A DNA stretch of 64,000 bases from Syntrophomonas sp. (GTDB taxonomy: Bacteria > Bacillota > Syntrophomonadia > Syntrophomonadales > Syntrophomonadaceae), in the NCBI GenBank assembly GCA_016841245.1, contig JAENZN010000013.1, positions 31,728 to 95,727 of the forward strand. The letters are read 5' to 3'. The notes under the pieces are model-generated. The model was not told the DNA's origin. It ran no database searches and worked only from the letters and a program-made list of their open reading frames with translations. A program made the translations under genes and the position numbers. Position 1 is the first letter of the stretch, and every line of letters starts with the position of its first letter. Positions 8,707 through 16,693 of the stretch are shown one piece after another.

Positions 8707-9849
8707 TTATTCGCCCATGATAATACCCGCGGCCATAACTTTCAGCAGAGGGGATGTTCCTTCTACCTGTGGTCCAATAATAACGTCCCTCCATAACCTG
8801 GCAATCTTATAGTCTTTCATCAATCCATAAGAACCGTGAACTCCCATAGCTATTTTGCAGATTTCAACGGCTGTTTCTGAAACGAATACCTTCGTTAAGG
8901 CCGCTTCCCTGAGCAGCTGATTAGGGTCTTTAACCGTATCCGCCGTAAACCCAAGATTATAAGCAGACCAGCGACAGGCATTATATTTCATGGCCATATC
9001 AGCTATAGATATCTGGATATGCTGGAATTTTGTCCCGATGGGTTGCCCGCGATGGGTTTTCTGTTTTGCATAAGCTAAAGCCTCTTCATAGGCTGCTTTG
9101 GCTGTACCCAGAAACAGTCCGGATAAGCCTATTTTACCGTATATCATGGCTACTTTTAGCACCCATAAACCTTCACCGCTTTTACCCAGCACATTGCCTT
9201 CAGGGATTTTCACATTATCAAAATAGACGTCATATAATGGGCCTCCATGAGCTCCGATTTTGTTCCACTGTTCAGACAGCGAATACCCCTCACAGAATTT
9301 ATCAATCACAAATGCACTTGCTTTATCTGTTTCACTATCTTTAGCAATTACCACCATGGGGCCTTGAAAACCAGCATTGGTAATAAAACGTTTGCTTCCA
9401 TTCAGGATATAACTATCCCCTGCTTTGGTTACCGTACAGCTTAATTGCTTGGGATCTGAACCGGTTCCCGGTTCAGTAAATGCAAACGAAAATATTTTTT
9501 TACCAGTCATACATTCCGGCATATATTTTTTCTTCTGTTCTTCCGTACCGAAGGCATTGATTACAGATAATCCTACCGAATTAACAGATATAACTACCGC
9601 AATTCCGGCACAAGCTTTAGCCAATTCTTCTATGGCCAGGATGTAACTCAAATAACCTGCCTCTCCGCCGCCATAGGCTTCTGGAAATGGTATTCCGAAC
9701 ATCTCAAGGTCTCCGAGTGCTTCAAAGATTTCTTCTGCTATGTGGTTCTCCTGATCTATCTGTTCTGCAATAGGAACTATCATCTTGTCAGCAAAATCAC
9801 GCGCTGCCTTTTGTATCAGTTCCTCTTCTTTGCTTAACCTGAGATCCAT
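8707..9849 (-). CDS. Acyl-CoA dehydrogenase (second of three in operon)
   Basis: About 380 residues. It has FAFTEPGTGSDPKQL in the flavin-binding domain, F-I-T-N-A-G-F-Q-G-P-M-V-V-I-A-K-D, and near the end PQVEGTSPLLK, whose Glu is the canonical catalytic base. It is clearly a paralogue of the gene at 7503-8636, with similar segments throughout. The open frame can be extended by seven codons to a TTG at 9870. The ATG at 9849, preceded by AGGTGA, is preferred because it gives MDLRLSKEEEL, matching the paralogue's MEFKLSKEQEL. It is co-directional with and 36 nt after the CoA-transferase gene. It would oxidise an acyl-CoA and reduce ETF. Confidence 0.94.
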   Translation of the reverse strand: MDLRLSKEEELIQKAARDFADKMIVPIAEQIDQENHIAEEIFEALGDLEMFGIPFPEAYGGGEAGYLSYILAIEELAKACAGIAVVISVNSVGLSVINAFGTEEQKKKYMPECMTGKKIFSFAFTEPGTGSDPKQLSCTVTKAGDSYILNGSKRFITNAGFQGPMVVIAKDSETDKASAFVIDKFCEGYSLSEQWNKIGAHGGPLYDVYFDNVKIPEGNVLGKSGEGLWVLKVAMIYGKIGLSGLFLGTAKAAYEEALAYAKQKTHRGQPIGTKFQHIQISIADMAMKYNACRWSAYNLGFTADTVKDPNQLLREAALTKVFVSETAVEICKIAMGVHGSYGLMKDYKIARLWRDVIIGPQVEGTSPLLKVMAAGIIMGE

Positions 9850-9885
9850 CTGCTCACCTGCTCTTTCCAATCTAATAAACTTTCA

Positions 9886-11196
9886 TTAACAGAACCTCAT
9901 TCTCTTGGCCTCAGACAGCAACCAATCTCTAAAATCCGGGTGAGCTATATTTATTACTGCCTTGACCCTGTCGCTCATGGTTTTACCTTTAATGTATGCG
10001 ATGCCGTATTCAGTGACCAGGTACTGTGAATTCCATCTGCTTATTCCCACAAAACCGTTAACTGTGGGAACAATTTTAGACTGCAGGTTTCCTTCCTTAT
10101 CCCTATAGGTAGAATAGGTGGTTAAAAAAGATTTTCCTCCTTTTGAATACCAGGCTCCAGTTACAAAGTCTTCTTGTCCTCCGATACCAGTATAAGGACT
10201 GTAGCCGATTGATTCGGAAATACACTGACCAGCTAAATCAATTTCCAGCACACTATTTATTGACATCAGGTTATCATTCAAGCCTATTACCCGGGGGTCA
10301 TTTACCCAATCGGTGGGATGACTTTCAACCAGGGGGTTATCCGCAACAAAATCATAAAGGTCCTGACTGCCCACTATAAATGTACATATCCATTTATTGG
10401 GCATGAAAGTTTTCTTTTTACTGGTTATTACGCCCTTGTTATATAAATCCAGCATAGCATCACAAATGATTTCCGAATGAACGCTCAAGTCCTTTTTGCT
10501 TTCCAACATTTTTCCTACTGCATTTGGTATCCCGCCAATTCCCAACTGGATGCATGCTTCATCAGGTATCTGTTCAGCAATAAGAGCAGCAATAGCTTTA
10601 TCCTTATCATTGGGGGCTGCTGCCGGAACTGCAAACAGCTTCCAATCATTTTCGATGAGAGCATCTATTTCCGAAATATGCAGATGATTATTACCATGAG
10701 TTTTGGGATAATTTTTATTAACCTCAACAATTATTTTTTTAGGATAATCTCTTTTCGCAACTGGATAAGCAAAATCCACAAAAACACCAGTACTGAAAAA
10801 ACCGTGTTCATCCATTGGTGAAACAGTCATCATCACCACATTAAACTTTCTTTCATCCCCAATTAGCCGGGGACAATCCGATAATTTTATGGGATGGAAG
10901 TCACCTACCGCATCGGCCGTAAGTGCACGTGATATAGGAGTGCTGTATCCATCCTCATAATGGAATTTTTCCATTACTTCTTTAGTACACAGGTTAGGAC
11001 AATTATAGTTGAAACCAGAAAAATAACGTGTATCCCTGTAATCTCCGGTTTTAACCAGCTCAGCCAGGGCATTTCCCAGCCCTCTTGGGGTCCCATTTCC
11101 AAGGGGAGCAACAATCTGGTCGCCATTATTAATTAACTTCATAGCTTCTTCAGCGGTAGTCAGTTTTTCTTCATACATTTTTTGCCAACGGTTCAT
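9886..11196 (-). CDS. Acetyl-CoA hydrolase/transferase family CoA-transferase
   Basis: 436 residues, the length of the 4-hydroxybutyrate/acetate/butyrate CoA-transferase family (single-chain, family I). Seen are the N-terminal MYEEKLTTAEEA, a glycine-rich CoA loop (LGIGGIPNAV), VHSEIICDAMLDLY (the HSE motif whose Glu is the likely CoA-thioester nucleophile), the INSVLEIDLAGQCISE segment, GIGGQEDFVTGAW, and VTEYGIAYIKGKT. It would move CoA between acetyl-CoA and a carboxylic acid, activating the substrate without ATP. It sits between the first and second acyl-CoA dehydrogenase genes, which suggests it supplies their acyl-CoA substrate or releases the product. The exact acid is unknown. Confidence 0.92.
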   Translation of the reverse strand: MNRWQKMYEEKLTTAEEAMKLINNGDQIVAPLGNGTPRGLGNALAELVKTGDYRDTRYFSGFNYNCPNLCTKEVMEKFHYEDGYSTPISRALTADAVGDFHPIKLSDCPRLIGDERKFNVVMMTVSPMDEHGFFSTGVFVDFAYPVAKRDYPKKIIVEVNKNYPKTHGNNHLHISEIDALIENDWKLFAVPAAAPNDKDKAIAALIAEQIPDEACIQLGIGGIPNAVGKMLESKKDLSVHSEIICDAMLDLYNKGVITSKKKTFMPNKWICTFIVGSQDLYDFVADNPLVESHPTDWVNDPRVIGLNDNLMSINSVLEIDLAGQCISESIGYSPYTGIGGQEDFVTGAWYSKGGKSFLTTYSTYRDKEGNLQSKIVPTVNGFVGISRWNSQYLVTEYGIAYIKGKTMSDRVKAVINIAHPDFRDWLLSEAKRMRFC

Positions 11197-11231
11197 ATTA
11201 TCTACCTCTTTTCTATTAATAATTGGAGAGC

Positions 11232-12398
11232 CTACCCAATCAATGACCTGGTATCTGTTATCAATCTAGCAACCAATTCAGTTAAAACCTGTTCTGTGCC
11301 AGCACCTATCTGGACCAGTTTGGCGTCCCTTAAAGAACGCTCCACTTTATATTCACGCATAAGTCCATATCCACCGTGAATCTGAATGGCCTCAGAGGCA
11401 CTGCGCTGACTGGCCTGTCCGGTAAATATTTTGTATTCGGTAGCTTCCAGGGGACCATCCTTGCCGCTGTCTTTCTTTGATGCAGCTCTATACATCAATA
11501 ATTTTGAAATATCATAATCCAACTTCATATGAACAAGTCTTTCCCTTATCTGAGGAAACCTGATTATAGGATAATCGAATTGGGTTCTCTGTTTGGCATA
11601 ATTAGCAGATAAATCGTAATTATAACCTAAGTTACCCGTCCATATTGCCACCAGTGAATTTCTTTCATACTCAAGTATTTTAGCCCCTACTTTGGTAAAT
11701 CCTGCTCCTTCTTCCAGCAGACGATTCTCAACCGGAACAATACAATTGTCAAAGATAATCTCAGATGTTTCTGAACCATGCATGCCTATTTTGTCCAGGC
11801 GTTTACCTACACTGTATCCAGGAAATTTACGCTCAACTATAAACGCTGATACTCCTTTGGCCCCCCTGGATTTATCAGTAGCCGCGAATACAACCGCCAG
11901 GTCGGCATTAGGTCCATTAGTAATAAACATCTTGGTTCCGTTCAATACATAATGGTCACCTTTTCGAACTGCTGTACACTGAACGTGTGCTGCATCTGAA
12001 CCTACATTAGGCTCTGTAAGGCAAAAACACCCGATCCATTCACCACTGGCTAAACGGGGTAAATATTTCTTTTTTTGTTCTTCATTTCCGCAGAATACGA
12101 TCGGCAAGCTTCCAATAGTACAGTGAGTCCCCCAGGCCAGGCATGTACCAATATCAGCCCCAGCATGGGCTGCTGCTTCAAACATAGTACACAGCTCCAG
12201 CAAACTCAGTCCTGCTCCACCGTATTCCTCAGGTATCATCAGACCGCACCAGCCCATTTCCTTAAACTTATCCCATAACCACATAGGGAATCTTTCTTCT
12301 TTGTCAATCTCAAGCGTTCTGGGTTCCCATTCATTTTTTGCAAACTTGTACACCGTATCATGCAGCATCTGTTCCTGATCACTTAGGCTGAAGTCCAC
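11232..12398 (-). CDS. Acyl-CoA dehydrogenase, isovaleryl-CoA-dehydrogenase-like catalytic arrangement
   Basis: About 388 residues; first gene of the operon. FCLTEPNVGSDAAHVQ is the standard flavin motif. The usual Y/I-E-G-T catalytic motif near the C-terminus is replaced by IGAGTEQVL, as in isovaleryl-CoA dehydrogenase, where the base instead sits on an earlier helix. The protein has a matching Glu in LEYERNSLVAI, so it is probably active. The longest open frame begins at 12431, but the GTG at 12398 with AGGAGG 7 nt upstream is preferred (VDFSLSDQEQ). A sigma-54 promoter lies 80-100 nt upstream. A branched-chain or longer-chain substrate is possible; that is inference. Confidence 0.92.
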   Translation of the reverse strand: MDFSLSDQEQMLHDTVYKFAKNEWEPRTLEIDKEERFPMWLWDKFKEMGWCGLMIPEEYGGAGLSLLELCTMFEAAAHAGADIGTCLAWGTHCTIGSLPIVFCGNEEQKKKYLPRLASGEWIGCFCLTEPNVGSDAAHVQCTAVRKGDHYVLNGTKMFITNGPNADLAVVFAATDKSRGAKGVSAFIVERKFPGYSVGKRLDKIGMHGSETSEIIFDNCIVPVENRLLEEGAGFTKVGAKILEYERNSLVAIWTGNLGYNYDLSANYAKQRTQFDYPIIRFPQIRERLVHMKLDYDISKLLMYRAASKKDSGKDGPLEATEYKIFTGQASQRSASEAIQIHGGYGLMREYKVERSLRDAKLVQIGAGTEQVLTELVARLITDTRSLIG

Positions 12399-12488
12399 AG
12401 CAATACCTCCTAAACAACTATATATTTGCATTAACTTGGTATAACTCGTTTTTCACTCCCTTCTAATGATTACCTGACAATTACAAAT

Positions 12489-12504
12489 TGCAACATACGT
12501 GCCA
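12489..12504 (-). promoter_or_regulatory. Sigma-54 (RpoN) promoter of the acyl-CoA dehydrogenase/CoA-transferase/ETF operon
   Basis: On the minus strand TGGCACGTATGTTGCA matches the sigma-54 consensus TGGCACG-N4-TTGCW with exact -24/-12 spacing. Predicted transcription start is about 12478, giving a leader of about 80 nt before the GTG at 12398. Confidence 0.88.
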
Positions 12505-12556
12505 TACATTAATAACTAAGAAACACCTGCGAATAACCTTCGAAGATCACTATTTC

Positions 12557-12575
12557 AAAATTGCTTTGCAAATTT
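12557..12575. promoter_or_regulatory. Candidate activator dyad 1
   Basis: Near-palindrome AAAATTGC-TTT-GCAAATTT, about 80-100 bp upstream of the predicted sigma-54 start. It shares TTGC/GCAA half-sites with the two dyads further upstream. Confidence 0.45.
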
Positions 12576-12650
12576 ATACAAAGAAGTATAATATCCGACA
12601 GCTCTTTAGACTGTCTAAGACACATAATTGTGAGCCCTGCTTCTTAAGAA

Positions 12651-12700
12651 AAATCCTGCAATAGTTTTTGCAAAAAATTGCAAAAACTATTGCAGGATTT
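12651..12700. repeat. Perfect 23-bp inverted repeat, candidate enhancer for the sigma-54 promoter
   Basis: Arms 12651-12673 and 12678-12700 are exact reverse complements with a 4-nt AAAA centre. The inner core is TTGCAAAAAATTGCAA. It is centred about 197 bp upstream of the predicted sigma-54 start, a normal distance for NtrC-type enhancers. A transcript-hairpin role is the alternative, but a separate terminator for the upstream gene already exists at 12815-12841. Confidence 0.55.
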
Positions 12701-12766
12701 ATAACAGGTTCTTTCCTCTGAATTATTAACATTTTTCTTGCCGTTATGTGCAATATTTTAATGGAA

Positions 12767-12780
12767 TTGCTGCAAAGCAA
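12767..12780. promoter_or_regulatory. Candidate activator dyad 3
   Basis: TTGCT-GCAA-AGCAA palindrome about 300 bp upstream of the sigma-54 start, with the same half-sites as the other dyads. It is weak alone and is listed because of the cluster. Confidence 0.3.
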
Positions 12781-12814
12781 CAACTTCCAGGTTATGGCTT
12801 TGCAGTAAGAACAA

Positions 12815-12841
12815 GGCCTGCTATCTAATCAAAAGCAGGCT
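12815..12841 (-). terminator. Terminator of the DUF155 gene
   Basis: AGCCTGCT / AGCAGGC stem with an 11-nt loop, followed on the minus strand by CTTGTTCTT. It lies 55 nt past the stop at 12896. Confidence 0.65.
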
Positions 12842-12895
12842 GGTTATTCATTTCTTATCACATATTTAGTTTTACTAAAATAGTTATACATTTTA

Positions 12896-13960
12896 TTATA
12901 GAACTGCTTCCAGTATAGCAAAGGCAAATTCAAGGGCTATGAGGATAATAATGATCCACTCCAGGAAATTGGAATGCCGCACATTCACTTCATTGCTCAG
13001 CAGAGTATAATTTCGCTGTATCACCTGCAGCTTACGATCTACACTGTCGTTCCACTGCGCAGTGCGCAGAACCTTCAAAGTCGTCTGATATACTCTGGCA
13101 TAATAGACATCTTCGGTTATTTTGATAAGGTTGCCTATTTTTTCTGTAACCTCGGTCAGATCTGCTATAAGTTCCATCAAGGCGGTCATGATATTCTGAT
13201 ACTGTCTAAATCGCCAGAATCGGCTCTTCTTATCGGCAGCCTCTATATCGTCGTACATCTTATCCATATGCTTGCTCAGCTCAGTATCATAGTATCGCAG
13301 TTCCAGCAGCTGCACATTGGCAAATTCTATTAGATCCCTGAGATCGCTCGATGACTCCGGATCACAAATAAGAGCTGTATCCCAGGTTATTATCACATAA
13401 TCTTCGGTGCTGTAACTGAGCCGATTGTTTAAGACCTGCTCTTTGATTTGAGGACTGAAATCAGTATTTTCGCCCATAAGCAGGGATACGGGATCTTCAA
13501 TTTCAGACGGTTGATTAATATAGTAGATGGTGTAATCTTCGTAATACTCTTTGTCCATCATTAAATCTGTAACAAATATCTTCAGAATAGAATGGATAAT
13601 CCCGAGCTTTTCCTCAAATAAGGAGTCCATTCCTTCCTGCCCGGCGAATATCAAAGCCAGTTCTTCCAGCCCGCGCTTATCATCTGCTGGGTTTTCATAA
13701 CTAAGGCAGATACTAATGGCCCCGATATCATAAATCCTGGCCTGTACCTCCAGTTCCAAAAAATGTCCATCTTTTTCTACTGTGCCAGTTCCAAGCCTGA
13801 GCAGCAAGGGCAAAACTTCCATCTGGATAGACTTGGTTTTTACCCTGGATAGCCCGGTTCTGGAATAATTATGCCCACTGCCAGGAAGATCACTTTCCAA
13901 TTGAATTAGATCGATTGATTTGGTGGTTTCATATATTCTATAAAAATGCATGGCATACAT
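12896..13960 (-). CDS. RMD1/YagE (DUF155) family protein
   Basis: 354 residues. The last third is the conserved part of the DUF155 family: a long helical stretch with VYQTTLKVLRTAQWNDSVD and RKLQVIQRNYTLLSNEV, then RHSNFLEWIIIILIALEF, which is a C-terminal membrane anchor. Relatives include yeast Rmd1 and E. coli YagE; the biochemical role is not established in bacteria. The N-terminal 200 residues are acidic and beta-rich. It stands alone between the sigma-54 operon and the GC-rich block, with its own terminator. The start MYAMHF could instead be the second Met four residues on. Confidence 0.85.
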   Translation of the reverse strand: MYAMHFYRIYETTKSIDLIQLESDLPGSGHNYSRTGLSRVKTKSIQMEVLPLLLRLGTGTVEKDGHFLELEVQARIYDIGAISICLSYENPADDKRGLEELALIFAGQEGMDSLFEEKLGIIHSILKIFVTDLMMDKEYYEDYTIYYINQPSEIEDPVSLLMGENTDFSPQIKEQVLNNRLSYSTEDYVIITWDTALICDPESSSDLRDLIEFANVQLLELRYYDTELSKHMDKMYDDIEAADKKSRFWRFRQYQNIMTALMELIADLTEVTEKIGNLIKITEDVYYARVYQTTLKVLRTAQWNDSVDRKLQVIQRNYTLLSNEVNVRHSNFLEWIIIILIALEFAFAILEAVL

Positions 13961-14084
13961 AAACTGCCGCTCCTTTTAGCCAAATGTACCACAAATATTA
14001 TACCCTCTGCTTCCCAACCCTATAAATTCTGGTATCCTAATCATACTAAATCTGCCCGTTGGAATAAATAAGCTAAAAACCTTG

Positions 14085-14283
14085 ACCATAACGTACGGCA
14101 GTTACTACCCTGCGAAGACTCATAGCAAATGGGGTTGAGCCCCACGGATGGGACACCCTCGGGCACAACTGATGTTCGGTTATCACCTCACCAATATGGT
14201 CGCGAGAGGGCAGTTGAACACGGATGTGAATCTGCACGGTACCCCATTTACTTTGAGGCAAGCAGTTGGTGTTTCCCATGCGT
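14085..14283. other. GC-rich structured block of unknown identity (possible RNA or mobile-element remnant)
   Basis: The base composition is distinctly higher in G+C than the flanks. Several nested complementary segments are visible: TGGGG-TTGAG-CCCCA (14130-14144), ACCAATATGGT inside CCTC...GAGG (about 14186-14209), and AAATGGGG near 14127-14134 complementary to CCCCATTT near 14243-14250. This looks like a folded RNA or a piece of a mobile element. It was compared by eye with tmRNA, RNase P, SRP, 6S and group II domain V, and none fits clearly. Confidence 0.4.
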
Positions 14284-14345
14284 AGACTGACGACAGCATA
14301 TTTATGCATTCAAAATCACGAATATTACTTTTTGCAGTGGAATCA
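14284..14345. repeat. Copy of 62-bp dispersed repeat (MITE-like family)
   Basis: Aligns without gaps to 36307-36368 with 5 differences in 62. It ends in TTTTTGCAGTGGAATCA, the outer repeat end of the family. Its other end abuts the GC-rich block. Confidence 0.8.
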
Positions 14346-14359
14346 ACCCTAAATAAGCA

Positions 14360-14392
14360 AGCAGGACTAAATATAGCTAGTATAGTCCTGCT
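14360..14392 (-). terminator. Terminator of the PAS-protein gene
   Basis: Perfect 10-bp stem AGCAGGACTA / TAGTCCTGCT, followed on the minus strand by TGCTTATTT, 66 nt past the stop at 14458. Confidence 0.65.
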
Positions 14393-14457
14393 CCGCGTTA
14401 ATATCGATTATTCTGTTTTGCTCACCCAGTGGCATGAGTCATTATTAGTATTGGATT

Positions 14458-16371
14458 TTATTCTTCAGCCCGCATGATACACCCGGTAATTTTACCATCT
14501 TCCCATACCGGCCTGATTTTTATCCTGGCCACCTGACGTATACCATCCTTGGTAATTAATTGAATATCATAGATTTTGGCATCGTTAGCTTGAAGAGCAC
14601 TCAGTAATTCAGCCCCTATAATCTGGTCACTCTTATCTTCAATAATTTCTGCAATATTCATACCTGGCAGTTCTTCCACCCCGTATCCCAGTAAATTGCC
14701 AAATTTCAGATTAGCCATCCTTATTCTGCCATGCAGGTTGCAGGTAAGAATAGCGCCTTCCAGATTATCAATCAAGGTGAACAGACATTTCCGATCCCGC
14801 CTTACTTTCTCTTCAGCCTCTTTGAGGGCCTGTCTGGTTTTATAACGTTCAGTAATATCACGCAGGGATTCAATAGCACCAATCAAATTACCCTGTTGAT
14901 CATACCAGGGCATCGCCTGCCCCCATAGATAGTGCCCTTCCCCTCTTAAATGAGGGGTATCAAATTCACTGATCATGGTGTATTTATCTACTTCTACAAT
15001 CGAGTAATACTGTTTTACCTCTTCTGGTCTTAATACCAGATCTACCATAATAGGTCTTCTCTTATTATAAAACGCCAGTCCATACTCATAATCACCTTTA
15101 CCCAACATGTCCTCCGCCTTGATTTCGGTCAACTCTTCCATGGCCTTATTCCAAACTACTACTTTACCCTCCATGTCAATAGCCATAGTCGCATCCGGCA
15201 GATAATCGACGAAATTAGCCAGATTTTTGGCCGTTTCAATTAATTCACTTTCCTTCATTTTTCGTTGGGTAATATCACGAGCTATACCCTGCACTGCGGT
15301 GGCTTTCCCACCTTTATAAATCGGACTGATGTTGACATCCATAAACAGCCGGGTATCGTACTTGGTAACAAGCTCTAATTCATAATTGCTGCTCTGATCT
15401 TGAGGCATCCTCTGGTATTGGAACCCCCGCAGTAGTTTTAGACTATCAGTGCTGGCCAGTTGCTGAATGTTCATTTTAACCAGTTCTTCTGCCCAGTAAC
15501 CGGTTATTCTTTCTGCCGCCTGGTTAACCGATATGAAATTTCCTGCCAAATCATGAATAAAGACCATGTCAGTTGGGTTTTCAAATAGACTCTCATAGCG
15601 TTCATACAACTCCCGCAGTTCTTTCTCGGTATACTTGCACCGGGTGATATCCTGAATCACAGCAACTACTCGTATTTCATCTCCAATTTTCATACGTTTG
15701 GATTTTATCTCAATCCAGAAGGTACGGCCGGATTGGTCCCGGACTTTCCATTCCATAAATTTATTTTTTAATTCAGGCGGTTTCTTTAACCAGCGTAAAA
15801 AGTCATCCCGGTTGTAGGGCGGTTCATCTGCGGTCAGGTCCCCCATAGACAATTCCAGCATTTCTTCCCGTCCATAGCTAAACATATCACAGGCAGCTTT
15901 ATTGACATCCACAATCCGGTTATCATTTACATCATGGATAACTACAGCATCATTTATTTCATCGAAGACCGCACGCTGATCAGTCGTCAGAGATTCAACG
16001 GCTTCCTCCCAGCGCTTGAGATTGTCTACGTTATCAGCCAGAGATATTATTCCTACCGGGGTTCTAAATATCCGTTCACTAAAATATTGATTTCCCATTT
16101 TACTTTGAGCACTTGTGGATTTGCCTGTTTCGAGTACTTCCAAGTAGGCCAGATGAGATGCATTTCCTGTGTTCTCCGGAAATATTTCCAAGAGATAATA
16201 CCCTTCTATTTCATCCACCCTCCGACCCACCTGTTTAGCATAAGCAGGGTTGCAGTACATAACCTTTAGATCCTCCTGTAATGCGATTACCGGATTATCA
16301 ATACTGTCCATCAGAACTTGATACTCAGTATTTTCCCCTGGCATAGTCTTCACCCCTTTTCTATTGTTCAC
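14458..16371 (-). CDS. Multi-PAS domain protein without an output domain
   Basis: 637 residues made of about five successive PAS/PAC units (roughly 12-110, 130-250, 260-375, 385-510 and 520-635). Each shows the NPA.e..G or D..G..v..N entry and a PAC tail such as VVAVIQDITRCK, AVQGIARDITQRK or AIESLRDITERYK. No histidine kinase, GGDEF, EAL, HTH or transmembrane segment follows; the protein ends at GCIMRAEE in the last PAC. It could act through protein-protein contact or be a kinase that lost its catalytic part. It lies between the repeat block and the activase gene, 322 nt from the latter. The start follows a GGGGTGAAG-type ribosome-binding site at an internal ATG (MPGENTEYQ, 16344), which is an equally likely start. 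Confidence 0.85.
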   Translation of the reverse strand: MNNRKGVKTMPGENTEYQVLMDSIDNPVIALQEDLKVMYCNPAYAKQVGRRVDEIEGYYLLEIFPENTGNASHLAYLEVLETGKSTSAQSKMGNQYFSERIFRTPVGIISLADNVDNLKRWEEAVESLTTDQRAVFDEINDAVVIHDVNDNRIVDVNKAACDMFSYGREEMLELSMGDLTADEPPYNRDDFLRWLKKPPELKNKFMEWKVRDQSGRTFWIEIKSKRMKIGDEIRVVAVIQDITRCKYTEKELRELYERYESLFENPTDMVFIHDLAGNFISVNQAAERITGYWAEELVKMNIQQLASTDSLKLLRGFQYQRMPQDQSSNYELELVTKYDTRLFMDVNISPIYKGGKATAVQGIARDITQRKMKESELIETAKNLANFVDYLPDATMAIDMEGKVVVWNKAMEELTEIKAEDMLGKGDYEYGLAFYNKRRPIMVDLVLRPEEVKQYYSIVEVDKYTMISEFDTPHLRGEGHYLWGQAMPWYDQQGNLIGAIESLRDITERYKTRQALKEAEEKVRRDRKCLFTLIDNLEGAILTCNLHGRIRMANLKFGNLLGYGVEELPGMNIAEIIEDKSDQIIGAELLSALQANDAKIYDIQLITKDGIRQVARIKIRPVWEDGKITGCIMRAEE

Positions 16372-16693
16372 TACTACTTTTTCCTACTGCGATATTATGT
16401 ATTACTATTATCCCGTGAAAGCAGCTAAAAAATCAATGGATCCGAACCAAATACTTTCTTTCACATATCAGAACAGATTAGTGGTATAAGAGAATTGCGA
16501 ATTGGATAAATGTCATAAATGATTAGATTCTACAACCGCTTATTATTTCCTGCTATTGAATCGGTCACAATTTATCACCTTTCAGAGATGATGGAAAATG
16601 AGTTCAATAGTCTCGGGTCAAGGAACGGTGACACACCTACCCTTGTTGAGTCTGGTGGCAGGAATGTCCCCAAGCATGTATCCCCATTGTGAT
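16372..16693. other. Intergenic region with REP-like repeat
   Basis: 322 nt without a gene. It contains the REP-like sequence at 16615-16671, and the rest is AT-rich and presumably carries the PAS gene promoter. Confidence 0.5.
16615..16671 (-). repeat. REP-like repeat (GGGGACATTCCTGC ... GGTGTGTC ... TTGACCC)
   Basis: Its minus strand begins GGGGACATTCCTGCC and ends CCTTGACCC with GGTGTGTC between. The same order of blocks occurs on the plus strand at 59369-59404. Such sequences often accompany REP-associated transposases; none is in this window. Confidence 0.5.

Larger units (their letters stand above)
13961..14457. other. Intergenic region with structured block and repeat
   Basis: No supported gene. 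It holds a GC-rich, hairpin-rich block (14085-14283), a 62-bp dispersed repeat (14284-14345) and a terminator (14360-14392). A 78-codon minus-strand frame across the block has no ribosome-binding site and an unnatural composition. Confidence 0.6.

Noticed and set aside
12574..12783. 69-codon minus-strand frame overlapping the palindrome
   Set aside because: It runs through the 50-bp inverted repeat and candidate enhancer region, has no ribosome-binding site and looks like chance.
14085..14283. Group II intron, tmRNA, RNase P or SRP RNA
   Set aside because: A few phrases (for example a GCCGTACG stretch) recall group II introns, but no domain V, no maturase frame and no signature of the other RNAs could be found.
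14073..14309. 78-codon minus-strand open frame across the GC-rich block
   Set aside because: No ribosome-binding site, unnatural amino-acid mix and strong RNA-like secondary structure; no protein family resembles it.
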